Of a DNA stretch of 64,000 bases, positions 43,638 to 51,556 are shown piece after piece; the stretch's first letter is position 1, and each line of letters begins with the position of its first letter. The position numbers were made by a program, and so were the translations under genes. The notes under the pieces were generated by a model. The model saw nothing but the letters and a program-made list of their open reading frames with translations, had not been told where the DNA came from and ran no database searches. Source of the DNA: Maridesulfovibrio sp. (GTDB taxonomy: Bacteria; Desulfobacterota; Desulfovibrionia; Desulfovibrionales; Desulfovibrionaceae); contig NZ_OY762999.1 of NCBI RefSeq assembly GCF_963666665.1, forward strand, positions 4,134,001 through 4,198,000, given 5' to 3'.

Positions 43638-43997
43638 TTAAAGTCCGGGAAGCATGAGATGGCTTTTCTCAATTCTCCGTTTTTTGCGTTTCTGCATGGT
43701 TTTGGGATGGACACCAAAGCGGAAACGGCGAATTACGCATTCTTTTTCTTTGCAATCACGGATGGCCTGACGGTCACCGACTGTACAGGCAAGGCAGTGC
43801 CTGCGGATAGCCCGGATGCAGGTTCGCTGTGACTCTTCGGTCTTGGGCCCGCGCAATTCATAAAGAGAGCAGTCGTTGTCCTCACATTCCCTGACAAGCT
43901 GCGGGCTTCCGCCCATGCACCACAGGCAGTAGGCCCTGATGGACTGATGAGGATTTCTTTTCCGTTCGCTCAATTTGTTCTCCATTAATCGCGGCAT
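43638..43997 (-). CDS. Small protein with two tandem Cys4 zinc-finger-like repeats
   Basis: 119 residues with two copies of a C-x2-C-x9/10-C-x4-C module, each followed by a basic phrase: CLWCMGGSPQLVRECEDNDC-SLYELRGP and CLACTVGDRQAIRDCKEKEC-VIRRFRFG. The module resembles the C-[LX]-x-C-x-G-x3-V-x2-C-x3-[DE]-C-x-L-[WY]-x-[FY]-R motif seen in many phage and plasmid proteins. The C-terminal tail is strongly basic (MQKRKKRRIEK), which suits nucleic-acid binding. ATG 43985 in the same frame is an alternative start; neither has a clear ribosome binding site. Confidence 0.7.
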   Translation of the reverse strand: MPRLMENKLSERKRNPHQSIRAYCLWCMGGSPQLVRECEDNDCSLYELRGPKTEESQRTCIRAIRRHCLACTVGDRQAIRDCKEKECVIRRFRFGVHPKTMQKRKKRRIEKSHLMLPGL

Positions 43998-44122
43998 TAT
44001 TTTGTAGGGCAGGGCTCTGCCCGTGGCCGCGAAAGCCCATCTTTACGTAAATCAGTGGGAAAAATAAAGAGCGGATCGACTTTGAGTGAAAAATATTTGT
44101 AAGGGTCTGAATAGATATACAA

Positions 44123-44155
44123 AAAAGGCGCATTCTCTTATTGAATGCGCCTTTT
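44123..44155 (-). terminator. Terminator downstream of the 3D-domain lipoprotein side of the intergenic region
   Basis: AAAAGGCGCATTC (44123-44135) pairs with GAATGCGCCTTTT (44143-44155). It lies just downstream of the minus-strand lipoprotein gene, whose stop is at 44160, so it most likely ends that transcript. The region from 43998 to 44122 shows nothing else. Confidence 0.88.
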
Positions 44156-44159
44156 CTGA

Positions 44160-44558
44160 TTATTCTGTTTCTGCAGTTTCAAAAGAGATGGTTACTTCCT
44201 GTTTTCCCCAGTCCTTTGCCGCTTGGTTGTCGAGGCCCATGTAAATATCAATTTTATTGGTCCAGCGTTTGTTCATTTTGTCTTTAACCACGTATTCACC
44301 GGCAAGGCCTTCGATTTTAACCTTTGTGTTATGGGTAAGCCCTTTTTTGATTAAGTCCCGTGAAACAGCGATGGCTTTCATGCCCGGTTTGAGCTTATCA
44401 CCCCATGCCCCGATAAAAGGAGTGGAGGATGTCTGGTCTACATGCGAGGTGTAGGCAGTTGAAGCCACTTTCATAGTTACAGTTTTATCTTCTCCGAGAC
44501 AGCCGGAAACCAGAAAGACGGCTGCTATAATAAGTGTCAGGTTGCGAAATTTATTCAT
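44160..44558 (-). CDS. 3D-domain lipoprotein
   Basis: 132 residues with lipobox LVSGC and a 3D domain of the double-psi beta-barrel type: ASTAYTSHVDQ, IGAWGDKLKPGMKAIAVSRD, GLAGEYVVKDKMNKRWTNKIDIYMG, with the three conserved Asp positions. The domain is shared with the lytic transglycosylase MltA and YabE-type proteins, so it probably binds or cuts peptidoglycan. It stands alone and ends at its own terminator. Confidence 0.85.
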   Translation of the reverse strand: MNKFRNLTLIIAAVFLVSGCLGEDKTVTMKVASTAYTSHVDQTSSTPFIGAWGDKLKPGMKAIAVSRDLIKKGLTHNTKVKIEGLAGEYVVKDKMNKRWTNKIDIYMGLDNQAAKDWGKQEVTISFETAETE

Positions 44559-44582
44559 GATGACTCCTGTTTGTTTTTCCGC

Positions 44583-45281
44583 TTAAAGCTCGCACTTTCC
44601 GTAGTCGTGATTGTCTTTGAAATTTGAAGCTTCACGCAGGATTCTACCTTTGTTGCATGAATATTCCACTTCAGTGATTCTTACCAGAAAATCGAGATCG
44701 TGGGAAACCACAAGCATGGCGATATCAAGTGAATTCAAGATGTCGATCAGTCTTTCGCGCATGGACGGATCAAGGTCGTTGGTGGGCTCGTCCAGCACCA
44801 GAGCCTGTGGTTTCATTGCCAGCACAGTGGCAAGGGAAACCAGTTTTTTTTCACCACCGGAAAGGCGGTAGGATACCCGGTCTTCGTAGCCGGACAGTCC
44901 CAGTGTGCAGAGGGTGTACTCGGCAATTCTCCGTGCTTCATCAGGTGATTTTCCCAGATTGAGCGGTCCGAAGGCCACGTCTTCCAGCACGGTCGGGCAG
45001 AATAACTGGTCATCGGCCTGTTGGAAAAGCAGGCCAACGCCTTTGCGTAATTCACGGAAATCTTTCTCGGATTTCATTTCACGGCCCAGATAGCGTACCT
45101 GACCTGACTGAGGTTTGAGCAGGCCCATTATGATATGCAACAGGGTGGTTTTGCCTGACCCGTTATGTCCGGTCAGTCCTATTTTTTGTCCTCGGTTCAG
45201 TTGGAAATCAACGTTGGTGAGGACATCATTCCCGGAATAGGAAAAATTAATATTATGCAGGGAAAATATGGAAGAACTCAC
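44583..45281 (-). CDS. cbiO: CbiO-type ECF transporter ATP-binding protein
   Basis: A 232-residue ATPase with Walker A LTGHNGSGKTTLL, Q-loop GLLFQQADDQLF (the QxxDQ pattern typical of CbiO/EcfA), signature YRLSGGEKKLVSLATVL and Walker B LVLDEPTNDLD. It starts at a GTG that overlaps the cbiQ stop by four bases (GTGA). The gene order matches a cobalt/nickel or other ECF transporter, but no substrate-binding component is adjacent. Confidence 0.93.
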   Translation of the reverse strand: MSSSIFSLHNINFSYSGNDVLTNVDFQLNRGQKIGLTGHNGSGKTTLLHIIMGLLKPQSGQVRYLGREMKSEKDFRELRKGVGLLFQQADDQLFCPTVLEDVAFGPLNLGKSPDEARRIAEYTLCTLGLSGYEDRVSYRLSGGEKKLVSLATVLAMKPQALVLDEPTNDLDPSMRERLIDILNSLDIAMLVVSHDLDFLVRITEVEYSCNKGRILREASNFKDNHDYGKCEL

Positions 45282-46051
45282 AGCAAGACCTCGATTTTAT
45301 TAAACTCAAGAAAAATGAAAATAGCGACACAGCCTAGGGTTGCCAGCAGCAGGGCAATGTCCCGTTTGCCTGTGCGGTATGTAGTGAGGGTATGGAATGT
45401 CCCGTCAAAGCCCCGGCAAAGCATGGCCTGCCAGACCCTCTGAGCGCGGTCCATACTCCGTACCAGCAGCATGCCCATAAGCCACGCATATGTGCGGTAG
45501 GTCCTCATATCAGTCCGGGGACTGAATGCGCGCATGGCTGCGGCCCTGTGCATGCGGTTGTATTCCATGCTCATCACATGCACGTAGCGCCAGCTGAACA
45601 GGAGCAGGCGGCAGAGCTTGTCCGGAAGTTTCATGGATTGCATGCCTGCCCCAAGGGTTTGAACTTCCATGGTGGAGATCAGGGCAGTCATGGCGAGGAT
45701 AACCCCGTTTGATTTCAGGGTGATGATTGCAGTGTAGAGAATTCCTTCAAGGGTTGCAGTAAAAGGACCTATGCTGAAAAGAGGTTCTCCGGCGCTGGAG
45801 AAGGGGAGGAATATCCAGAGGAAAAGAATAAAGAAGTTTACGATAAGCAGTCGTTTGAGCAGTTTTGATAGTGATAAACGGGCTGCAATGGAGAATATGA
45901 TGCCAGCTGCCAATACACTTGCTGCTGCGTCAAGATTTGTAACCAGTGCCCCTGCAAGTGAAAAAAGGAAAGCGCAGGCCAGCCGGAATCCGGGATGCAT
46001 GGAATGGATGATTGAGTTGCCGTAGGCAAAGGGCTCAGTTAACTGCTGCAA
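45278..46051 (-). CDS. cbiQ: CbiQ-type ECF transporter transmembrane (T) component
   Basis: About 257 residues with roughly six hydrophobic segments. It carries coupling helices with the CbiQ/EcfT pattern (MEYNRMHRAAAMRAF and MDRAQRVWQAMLCRGF, both with A-x-R-[AG]-F). The start is reassigned to TTG 46051 because AAGGAG lies six bases upstream (46058-46063); an earlier in-frame TTG at 46105 has no such site. It lies upstream of cbiO with a four-base overlap. No CbiM/CbiN or other S-component gene occurs in the window. Confidence 0.9.
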   Translation of the reverse strand: MQQLTEPFAYGNSIIHSMHPGFRLACAFLFSLAGALVTNLDAAASVLAAGIIFSIAARLSLSKLLKRLLIVNFFILFLWIFLPFSSAGEPLFSIGPFTATLEGILYTAIITLKSNGVILAMTALISTMEVQTLGAGMQSMKLPDKLCRLLLFSWRYVHVMSMEYNRMHRAAAMRAFSPRTDMRTYRTYAWLMGMLLVRSMDRAQRVWQAMLCRGFDGTFHTLTTYRTGKRDIALLLATLGCVAIFIFLEFNKIEVLL

Positions 46052-46190
46052 AATAAACTCCTTATTTCGGCTTATTGGAGTACCATGCATCAATACTCCA
46101 TGCAATCTGAAACAAATCTTGAGTTAAGGACATTATGAAGCTATATGCAATCGTATATTTTTAATATTAACAATACGCTGGAAGATCCGC

Positions 46191-46871
46191 ATGAGCAGAA
46201 ACGCTGAATTGAAAAAGATTGTTGCAGAGGTTGGCGAAGAGCTTATCTGGCGTCCGCTTTATGATTTGGAAAACAAGCCCCTTGCAGGGGGGATAGGTAA
46301 TGAAATCGATGGCATTGATCCTGAATTTAAGGAACTTGATTTCACTGGTAAAACTGTCTGTGATCTTGGCTGCAACATAGGACATTTTTCTTTTCATGCC
46401 CGTAAGCAAGGTGCGCGTGAGGTTGTAGGTTACGATCTGGAATCCAGAGTCGTTGCAGGGGCTAAGAAATTAGCCGGGCTTTACTGTGTTGATAATGTTG
46501 ATTTTTGCATCTGTAATTTTGCGAAAAAAGAGCCGGACAGGACCTTTGATATGGGCATGCTTATCGATATCATCGGTAAAGCCGGGATAAGAAACGGTTG
46601 GTTGGATTCAATGCTGCGTGGGCTTGAAAAAAGGTCCGAATCTGAAATGCTGCTTACTTTTCGTCCAGTTTATATAGTAGATAGGCATTTGAATCTGACT
46701 CTCGAAGAGTTTTTGGAAATATATCCAAAGGCAAAGGTTGAAGATGATGTGTTTAACCTGCTTGATTACGTGATTGGATTCTATTCTGAGAATTGGGAAA
46801 TGACCTATATTTCCAAAGAGCATCCAGAAAAGAGGTATTATAAAAATACCGTCCATTTTAAGCGCAGGTAA
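46191..46871 (+). CDS. Class I SAM-dependent methyltransferase
   Basis: 226 residues with the SAM site VCDLGCNIGHFSFHARKQGA and an acidic end of strand 2 (VVGYDLE), then a DMGMLIDIIGK-like motif IV. The layout resembles the CmoB/DUF1698 or TylF-like branches, but the substrate cannot be named. It diverges from cbiQ. TGGAAGA lies before ATG 46191. Confidence 0.85.
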   Translation: MSRNAELKKIVAEVGEELIWRPLYDLENKPLAGGIGNEIDGIDPEFKELDFTGKTVCDLGCNIGHFSFHARKQGAREVVGYDLESRVVAGAKKLAGLYCVDNVDFCICNFAKKEPDRTFDMGMLIDIIGKAGIRNGWLDSMLRGLEKRSESEMLLTFRPVYIVDRHLNLTLEEFLEIYPKAKVEDDVFNLLDYVIGFYSENWEMTYISKEHPEKRYYKNTVHFKRR

Positions 46872-46942
46872 ACTTGCTCCTTGCGCTTAAGTGATTAGAT
46901 TTTTTCTGTTCTGTTTTATCTTGAGAAATATAAGGAATCGAA

Positions 46943-47467
46943 ATGGCAAAAGAATATATTGAAATGACTGACATTGAGTATGTTGTTGACGAACAGGAAA
47001 AGAGAAGCGTTTACGTGCCGGGAATGGCAAAGGATATGCTTATAGGCGGTCGTGATTCCGGTAATGTTTTTATTTTTTGTCTGAATGATGAACTGCGTAA
47101 ATCGATTGCCGCCAAGGTTGCTGAGAAGCTTGGCCGGAAATACCTTGTGGTCAGCCGTAGCGACGGTAACCCGGTTCTGGAAAAGGTTGCTAGGGACGAT
47201 AATCAGATTGTCAGTCTGCCGCGCGGGGCAGCCAAGTCCGAGAAAGTTCGTCAGATGCTCAAGGATAACGGCAAGGTTATTTTTATTATGTGCGATTTTA
47301 TGAGTCTGCTGAATGCATCAGATGGCTCCGAAGACGCTCGCGAACAGATTTCGCTTATGCTCAACCGCTTTGAACCAAGCTTCATGGAAGCCGCGCACCA
47401 CATAGTGCGTTCTGATCAGAGTGAAGAAGAAATATTGCAGGATGTTTTGAATAAGATAGCTATCTAA
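46943..47467 (+). CDS. Shikimate-kinase-like protein without a P-loop
   Basis: 174 residues. The order of blocks resembles shikimate kinase: FCLNDELRKSIAAKVAEKLGRKYL where the kinase has its P-loop and first helix, IVSLPRGAAKSEKVRQMLKD like the shikimate-binding GGG region, KVIFIMCDFMSLLNA like the following strand, and LMLNRFEPSFMEAAHHIV like the lid-to-adenine region. The Walker A GxxGxGKS/T is absent, so ATP binding is unlikely. It is a divergent or regulatory relative (inference). AAGGAA precedes ATG 46943. Confidence 0.65.
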   Translation: MAKEYIEMTDIEYVVDEQEKRSVYVPGMAKDMLIGGRDSGNVFIFCLNDELRKSIAAKVAEKLGRKYLVVSRSDGNPVLEKVARDDNQIVSLPRGAAKSEKVRQMLKDNGKVIFIMCDFMSLLNASDGSEDAREQISLMLNRFEPSFMEAAHHIVRSDQSEEEILQDVLNKIAI

Positions 47468-47506
47468 TAAAAGGGGCGTGTTGATTACAATCATTACGCC
47501 CTTTTC
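47468..47506. terminator. Terminator between the kinase-like gene and the DDAH-like gene
   Basis: AAAAGGGGCGT pairs with ACGCCCTTTT across a loop of about 15 bases with one bulge, followed by T-rich sequence, between convergent genes. Confidence 0.7.
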
Positions 47507-47511
47507 TTATT

Positions 47512-48288
47512 CTACCATCTTAAAGATAAACAAGTCAGCCCGCCGTCCATTTTGCGGAACTCTGACATATCTATAAAATCAGCTTTAAATCCGTTTTTAT
47601 CCAGCAGCTCTGCTGTTTTTGGAAATCCTTGCGGAGCAAGCAGCTTCTGTCCCAGGTAAAGGCAGTTGGAGCAGTACTCCTCTCCTTCGGGAACGATAAT
47701 TTTTTTGAAACCGGCGAATTCTTCGCGCCCGGCAAAACGGGCGCTCATGATCAGGGTTTCTTCATCAAGAGCGGAAAGTTCGGTCTTGAGATGGGGCATG
47801 CCGTTGTCAAAAGGTACGGGAACAGTCTTGTATCCGAATCTGGCTGCGGCCTTGGCAAATTGTTCGCATCCTTTTGCATTGGTGCGGCTGTCGATGCCCA
47901 CGTAGAATGTTTTGCCCATGAGCAGCACATCGCCGCCTTCCATTAGTCCGTCACCCTGCATGCGGATGATAGCGTCTGTCTGGTCTGCAATTGCTGCGTC
48001 AATTTCATCCACTTCGCCGCGTCTTGATTCCGCTCCGGGGCAGGTCAGGAATGCTGCGGTTTCATTGCCATGAGGGATCATGACTGCAGTATCTTCCACA
48101 AAGACGGAATCAGGAAATTCTTCAACCGCAGGCAGTACGGTCACACTTATTCCGGCCTGTTCAAAATATTTAATATAATTATTGTGCTGAATACGGGTCA
48201 GTTCCATGTCCGGGCAGCCGAGGCCCGCTTCGGTAATTCCCTCCCCGAGGCTTTCCGCCGGGGTCCTGACGATTGCTTTGCTGAACAT
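47512..48288 (-). CDS. Dimethylarginine dimethylaminohydrolase-like amidinohydrolase
   Basis: 258 residues of the pentein fold. Visible motifs are PDSVFVEDTAV, LMEGGDVLLMG, the catalytic His in MPHLKTELS and the nucleophile Cys in DGGLTCLSLRW near the C-terminus. Members hydrolyse methylated arginines or arginine/citrulline-like substrates; which one is not decidable. GGAGG lies upstream of ATG 48288. The gene at 48302 precedes it by 13 bases in an operon. Confidence 0.9.
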   Translation of the reverse strand: MFSKAIVRTPAESLGEGITEAGLGCPDMELTRIQHNNYIKYFEQAGISVTVLPAVEEFPDSVFVEDTAVMIPHGNETAAFLTCPGAESRRGEVDEIDAAIADQTDAIIRMQGDGLMEGGDVLLMGKTFYVGIDSRTNAKGCEQFAKAAARFGYKTVPVPFDNGMPHLKTELSALDEETLIMSARFAGREEFAGFKKIIVPEGEEYCSNCLYLGQKLLAPQGFPKTAELLDKNGFKADFIDMSEFRKMDGGLTCLSLRW

Positions 48289-48301
48289 TTTTCAGCCTCC
48301 T

Positions 48302-48760
48302 TTACTGGATTATCGCGTCTTTCTTTTTCTGCTCTTCGGCAATGAGTGTCAGCTTGGAACGTATGTAGGCACTGGCTATATTTCCGGCGTCGTCATCCTG
48401 AGTGGGAGCAAAGGCTGCGATATCTTCAGCAACCTGTTTTTCCATCCGTTCGGATTCCATGAACATGATGTAGACCAACACCAGAGCGGAATCGTTGTCC
48501 GGGGTACCGCTGCAAAGTTCTTCAATCTGATTGCGGGGCACGGTTTCCAGCAGACGCTCGACAAACATGTTGGCCCATTTATCGTAAAGATCGGTAATGG
48601 GCGGGATCATGGATTTGATGTTGCGGACCGCGCCTTCATCAATGTTGGGCATGGTCATGGCAATGAATTCACCTAGGGCATCCTGACGGGCTTCTTCATC
48701 GGCAGTGCATTTATCCATGATGATTTTGTAGATATATTTTTTGATTTCCGCTTCCTGCAT
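48302..48760 (-). CDS. Unrecognised 152-residue acidic protein
   Basis: ATG 48760 (MQEAEIKKYIYKIIMDKC) follows AGGAG; an open frame continues further upstream but lacks a ribosome binding site. The protein is helical and acidic throughout, with no signal peptide or membrane segment, and ends in EEQKKKDAIIQ. It is upstream of the DDAH-like gene in one operon. I do not recognise the family. Confidence 0.75.
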   Translation of the reverse strand: MQEAEIKKYIYKIIMDKCTADEEARQDALGEFIAMTMPNIDEGAVRNIKSMIPPITDLYDKWANMFVERLLETVPRNQIEELCSGTPDNDSALVLVYIMFMESERMEKQVAEDIAAFAPTQDDDAGNIASAYIRSKLTLIAEEQKKKDAIIQ

Positions 48761-48945
48761 TGTTTGTCTCCTGCTGCAAAGTTCATTAAAAACTGATGCC
48801 TGGTTACTAAAAAGAGGAAGCGCAGGCAACAGCATAACTTGATTAGGGTCGGGCTTTGGTGGTAAGCCAAAATCCAATCAGGAATAGAAGTGCTTAAAGC
48901 ACATGTAAATATTTATGGCAGTCAATCTCAGGAGATAATTTAAAA

Positions 48946-49710
48946 ATGGTTAATGGTAAAAAAGTTGTTATGGTTATGCCCGCTTATAATGCGGCCTCTA
49001 CCTTGAAAAAGACTCTGGACGAACTGCCTGCAGATGTGGTTGACGAAATACTGCTGGTTGATGATTGCAGTCGTGACGATACCGTTTCGCAGGCTGAAAG
49101 CCTCGGTATCAAGACCGTGGTTCATACCTGTAATACCGGTTACGGTGGAAACCAGAAAACCTGTTACCGCACAGCTCTTGAAATGGGTGCCGATGTGGTG
49201 GTCATGGTCCATCCGGACTACCAGTACACCCCGCTGATTATTTCAGCCATGGTTTCGCCTATAGCCAACGGGGTTTTTGACTGCATGCTCGGATCAAGGA
49301 TTCTGGGGACCGGGGCGCGTAAAGGCGGCATGCCCCTCTATAAATATATTTCCAACCGGGCTTTGACGTTTTTCCAGAACCTGCTGGTGGGCTATCACCT
49401 TTCGGAATACCATACCGGTTACCGGGCTTTTTCCCGCGAATTGCTGGAAAACATTCCCTTTGAAGATAACAGCGACGATTTTGTTTTTGATAACCAGATG
49501 CTCTGCCAGATTATTTATTCCGGCTATGACATCGGGGAAGTGACCTGTCCGACCCGTTACATGGATGATTCCTCTTCGATCAGCTTTGCCCGTTCAGTTA
49601 AATACGGTCTGGGCGTACTGCGCTGTTCCTGTGAAACCCTGGGTTACAGGCTGGGCTGGGTGAAAAGTGATTTTTTGAAAAATGTTCCTAAAAAAGGACA
49701 GGCGAATTAA
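48946..49710 (+). CDS. GT2 family glycosyltransferase (polyprenyl-phosphate sugar synthase type)
   Basis: 254 residues of the DPM1/GT-A type: VVMVMPAYNAASTLKKTLDE, LLVDDCSRDDT and the later metal-site VVMVHPDYQ, in place of DxD. It has no C-terminal membrane helices. Such enzymes move a sugar from a nucleotide donor to polyprenyl phosphate. The next gene, a GT-C with TPR repeats, is a logical user of that lipid-linked sugar. GGAGA lies upstream of ATG 48946. Confidence 0.88.
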   Translation: MVNGKKVVMVMPAYNAASTLKKTLDELPADVVDEILLVDDCSRDDTVSQAESLGIKTVVHTCNTGYGGNQKTCYRTALEMGADVVVMVHPDYQYTPLIISAMVSPIANGVFDCMLGSRILGTGARKGGMPLYKYISNRALTFFQNLLVGYHLSEYHTGYRAFSRELLENIPFEDNSDDFVFDNQMLCQIIYSGYDIGEVTCPTRYMDDSSSISFARSVKYGLGVLRCSCETLGYRLGWVKSDFLKNVPKKGQAN

Positions 49711-49712
49711 TT

Positions 49713-51428
49713 ATGAGCGGTGCGAAAGTTGGAAATGAAATGAAGAAAGCCCTGATTGCTGCGGCGATCCTTTCCTCGCTGGTGCTTATTGTTTATGGGC
49801 AATGCGGCGGTTTTGAGCTGGTTACCTATGACGATGCCAGCTATGTGACCAACAATCAGCGGGTTATGCAGGGAGTTTCAGCCGAGAATATCGGTTGGGC
49901 TTTCAGTACCTTTCAGCTTGCCAACTATCATCCACTGACCGTGGTTTCGCACATGCTCGACACTTCCCTGTTTGGTGATTCCGCAGGGGCGCGTCATCTG
50001 GTTAACGTCTTTTTGCATCTGTGCAATGTGTTGCTGCTTTTTTTCTTTTTACTCAAGGCAACGCGTGGATTTGATAAAGATGGACTGGTTCCTTCATTTT
50101 TTGTGGCCGCTCTTTTCGCCGTACATCCGGTCCATGTGGAATCTGTGGCTTGGGTTGCAGAGCGCAAGGATGTGCTTTCTACTTTTTTCTGGCTCAGCGC
50201 TATGCACAGCTGGCTGGGGTGGGGCAAAGACAAAAACATGGGTGCCTATGGGCTGACTTTTTTCTTTACCGGACTGGGTATTCTGGCCAAGCCTATGGTG
50301 GTGACCCTGCCTGCAGCTCTTGTCCTGCTGGATATCTGGCCCCTGAATCGGGTGGATTTTGCAAAGAATCCGCTGGCGCAGCTAGCTAGGCTGATTGTTG
50401 AGAAACTGCCTCTCTTCGGGCTTTCAATTCTTTCTTCTGTTTTGACTGTTATGGCTCAGCAGGGCGGTGGAGCCATGCAAACCGTGGAATCTTTCCCTTT
50501 GAGCCTGCGTATTTCAAACGCGCTTGTTTCATATGTGGCCTATCTGGGTGAACTTGTGGCTCCGGTTAATCTGGCGGTTTTTTATCCTTACCCGCATGAT
50601 ATTCCTGTCTGGAAAACTGCGCTGGCAGCTTTATTAATTCTTGCAGTGTCGGCAGTTGCGCTCCGTTTTATCAAAAAATTTCCTCTTGGTGCAGTGAGCT
50701 GGTTCTGGTATCTGGGCACCCTCGTTCCGGTGATCGGGCTGGTACAGGTCGGCGACCAGTCCATGGCTGATCGCTACGCATACATTCCCTTTATTGGGAT
50801 TTACATGTTCATTGCTTTCGGCGTGGCGCGGCTGGTGCGTGAAGGGCGTATTCCCGGAAAGCCGGTTATTGCAGTGGGTTCAGCTGTGGTTGTGGTGCTG
50901 CTGGCAGGGGCCTTCACTCAGGCTGGACACTGGAAGGACAGTAAAGCCCTCTACACCCGTGCTTTGGCGGTGACCGAGAATAACCACCACATGCATTACA
51001 ATTTAGGTAACCTGTTGGAGCGGGAAAAGAATTATACCGAGGCAGCAAAACACTTTAAAGACGCGTTCGAGGCTGACCCATCCCATTACAAGGCCATGAC
51101 CAGCCTTGCTTCCATTATGAGCAGGAAAGGTGATCCCTATACTGCTCTGGAGCTTTATCAGCGTGCTTTGCAGATTAACCCGGATTACGCCACGGCTCTC
51201 GGAAACCGTGGAATTGTTTACATGAAACAGGGCAAGTTTGAATCTGCAATGGCCGATATCCGTAAGGCTCAGCAACTGGAACCGCAGCAGCCCAACCATA
51301 TGATCAATATGGGGCTTCTTTATTACATGCGCGGCAATAATGCTGCTGCTAAAGAATGGTTGCGAAGGGCTCTGCAGATTGATCCCGGCAACAATCTTGC
51401 CCGTCAGAATCTGGCGTTGATTCCCTGA
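49713..51428 (+). CDS. TMTC-like GT-C membrane glycosyltransferase with TPR repeats
   Basis: 571 residues: about ten transmembrane helices and then four C-terminal TPRs (from about residue 430, NNHHMHYNLGNLLEREKNYTEA onward). The first periplasmic loop has the acidic motif FELVTYDDASYV, and the second has HPVHVESVAWVAERKDVLS, both typical of animal TMTC and bacterial protein-O-mannosyltransferase relatives. It begins two bases after the GT2 stop. It probably transfers a lipid-linked sugar to proteins or a polymer outside the membrane. Confidence 0.85.
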   Translation: MSGAKVGNEMKKALIAAAILSSLVLIVYGQCGGFELVTYDDASYVTNNQRVMQGVSAENIGWAFSTFQLANYHPLTVVSHMLDTSLFGDSAGARHLVNVFLHLCNVLLLFFFLLKATRGFDKDGLVPSFFVAALFAVHPVHVESVAWVAERKDVLSTFFWLSAMHSWLGWGKDKNMGAYGLTFFFTGLGILAKPMVVTLPAALVLLDIWPLNRVDFAKNPLAQLARLIVEKLPLFGLSILSSVLTVMAQQGGGAMQTVESFPLSLRISNALVSYVAYLGELVAPVNLAVFYPYPHDIPVWKTALAALLILAVSAVALRFIKKFPLGAVSWFWYLGTLVPVIGLVQVGDQSMADRYAYIPFIGIYMFIAFGVARLVREGRIPGKPVIAVGSAVVVVLLAGAFTQAGHWKDSKALYTRALAVTENNHHMHYNLGNLLEREKNYTEAAKHFKDAFEADPSHYKAMTSLASIMSRKGDPYTALELYQRALQINPDYATALGNRGIVYMKQGKFESAMADIRKAQQLEPQQPNHMINMGLLYYMRGNNAAAKEWLRRALQIDPGNNLARQNLALIP

Positions 51429-51447
51429 TTGAGTAATCAGGCTTTTT
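51424..51447 (+). terminator. Terminator overlapping the TMTC-like stop codon
   Basis: CCTGATT (51424-51430) pairs with AATCAGG (51435-51441) with loop GAGT, followed by CTTTTT. The stop codon TGA lies in the 5' arm. Confidence 0.8.
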
Positions 51448-51556
51448 GACGTATTTCCATTTTAGGAAGAATAATATCTTCCCCCACCTGTGTCCTGCGC
51501 TGATGTCTTTTCTAGCGTATTGCGGGCCGCTAATTCTCTTTTTTTCGGGGTGATCC

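Noticed and set aside
46052..46190. Possible cobalamin or metal riboswitch upstream of cbiQ
   Set aside because: The gap between the divergent genes is about 140 bases and shows no B12-box or other recognised structure.
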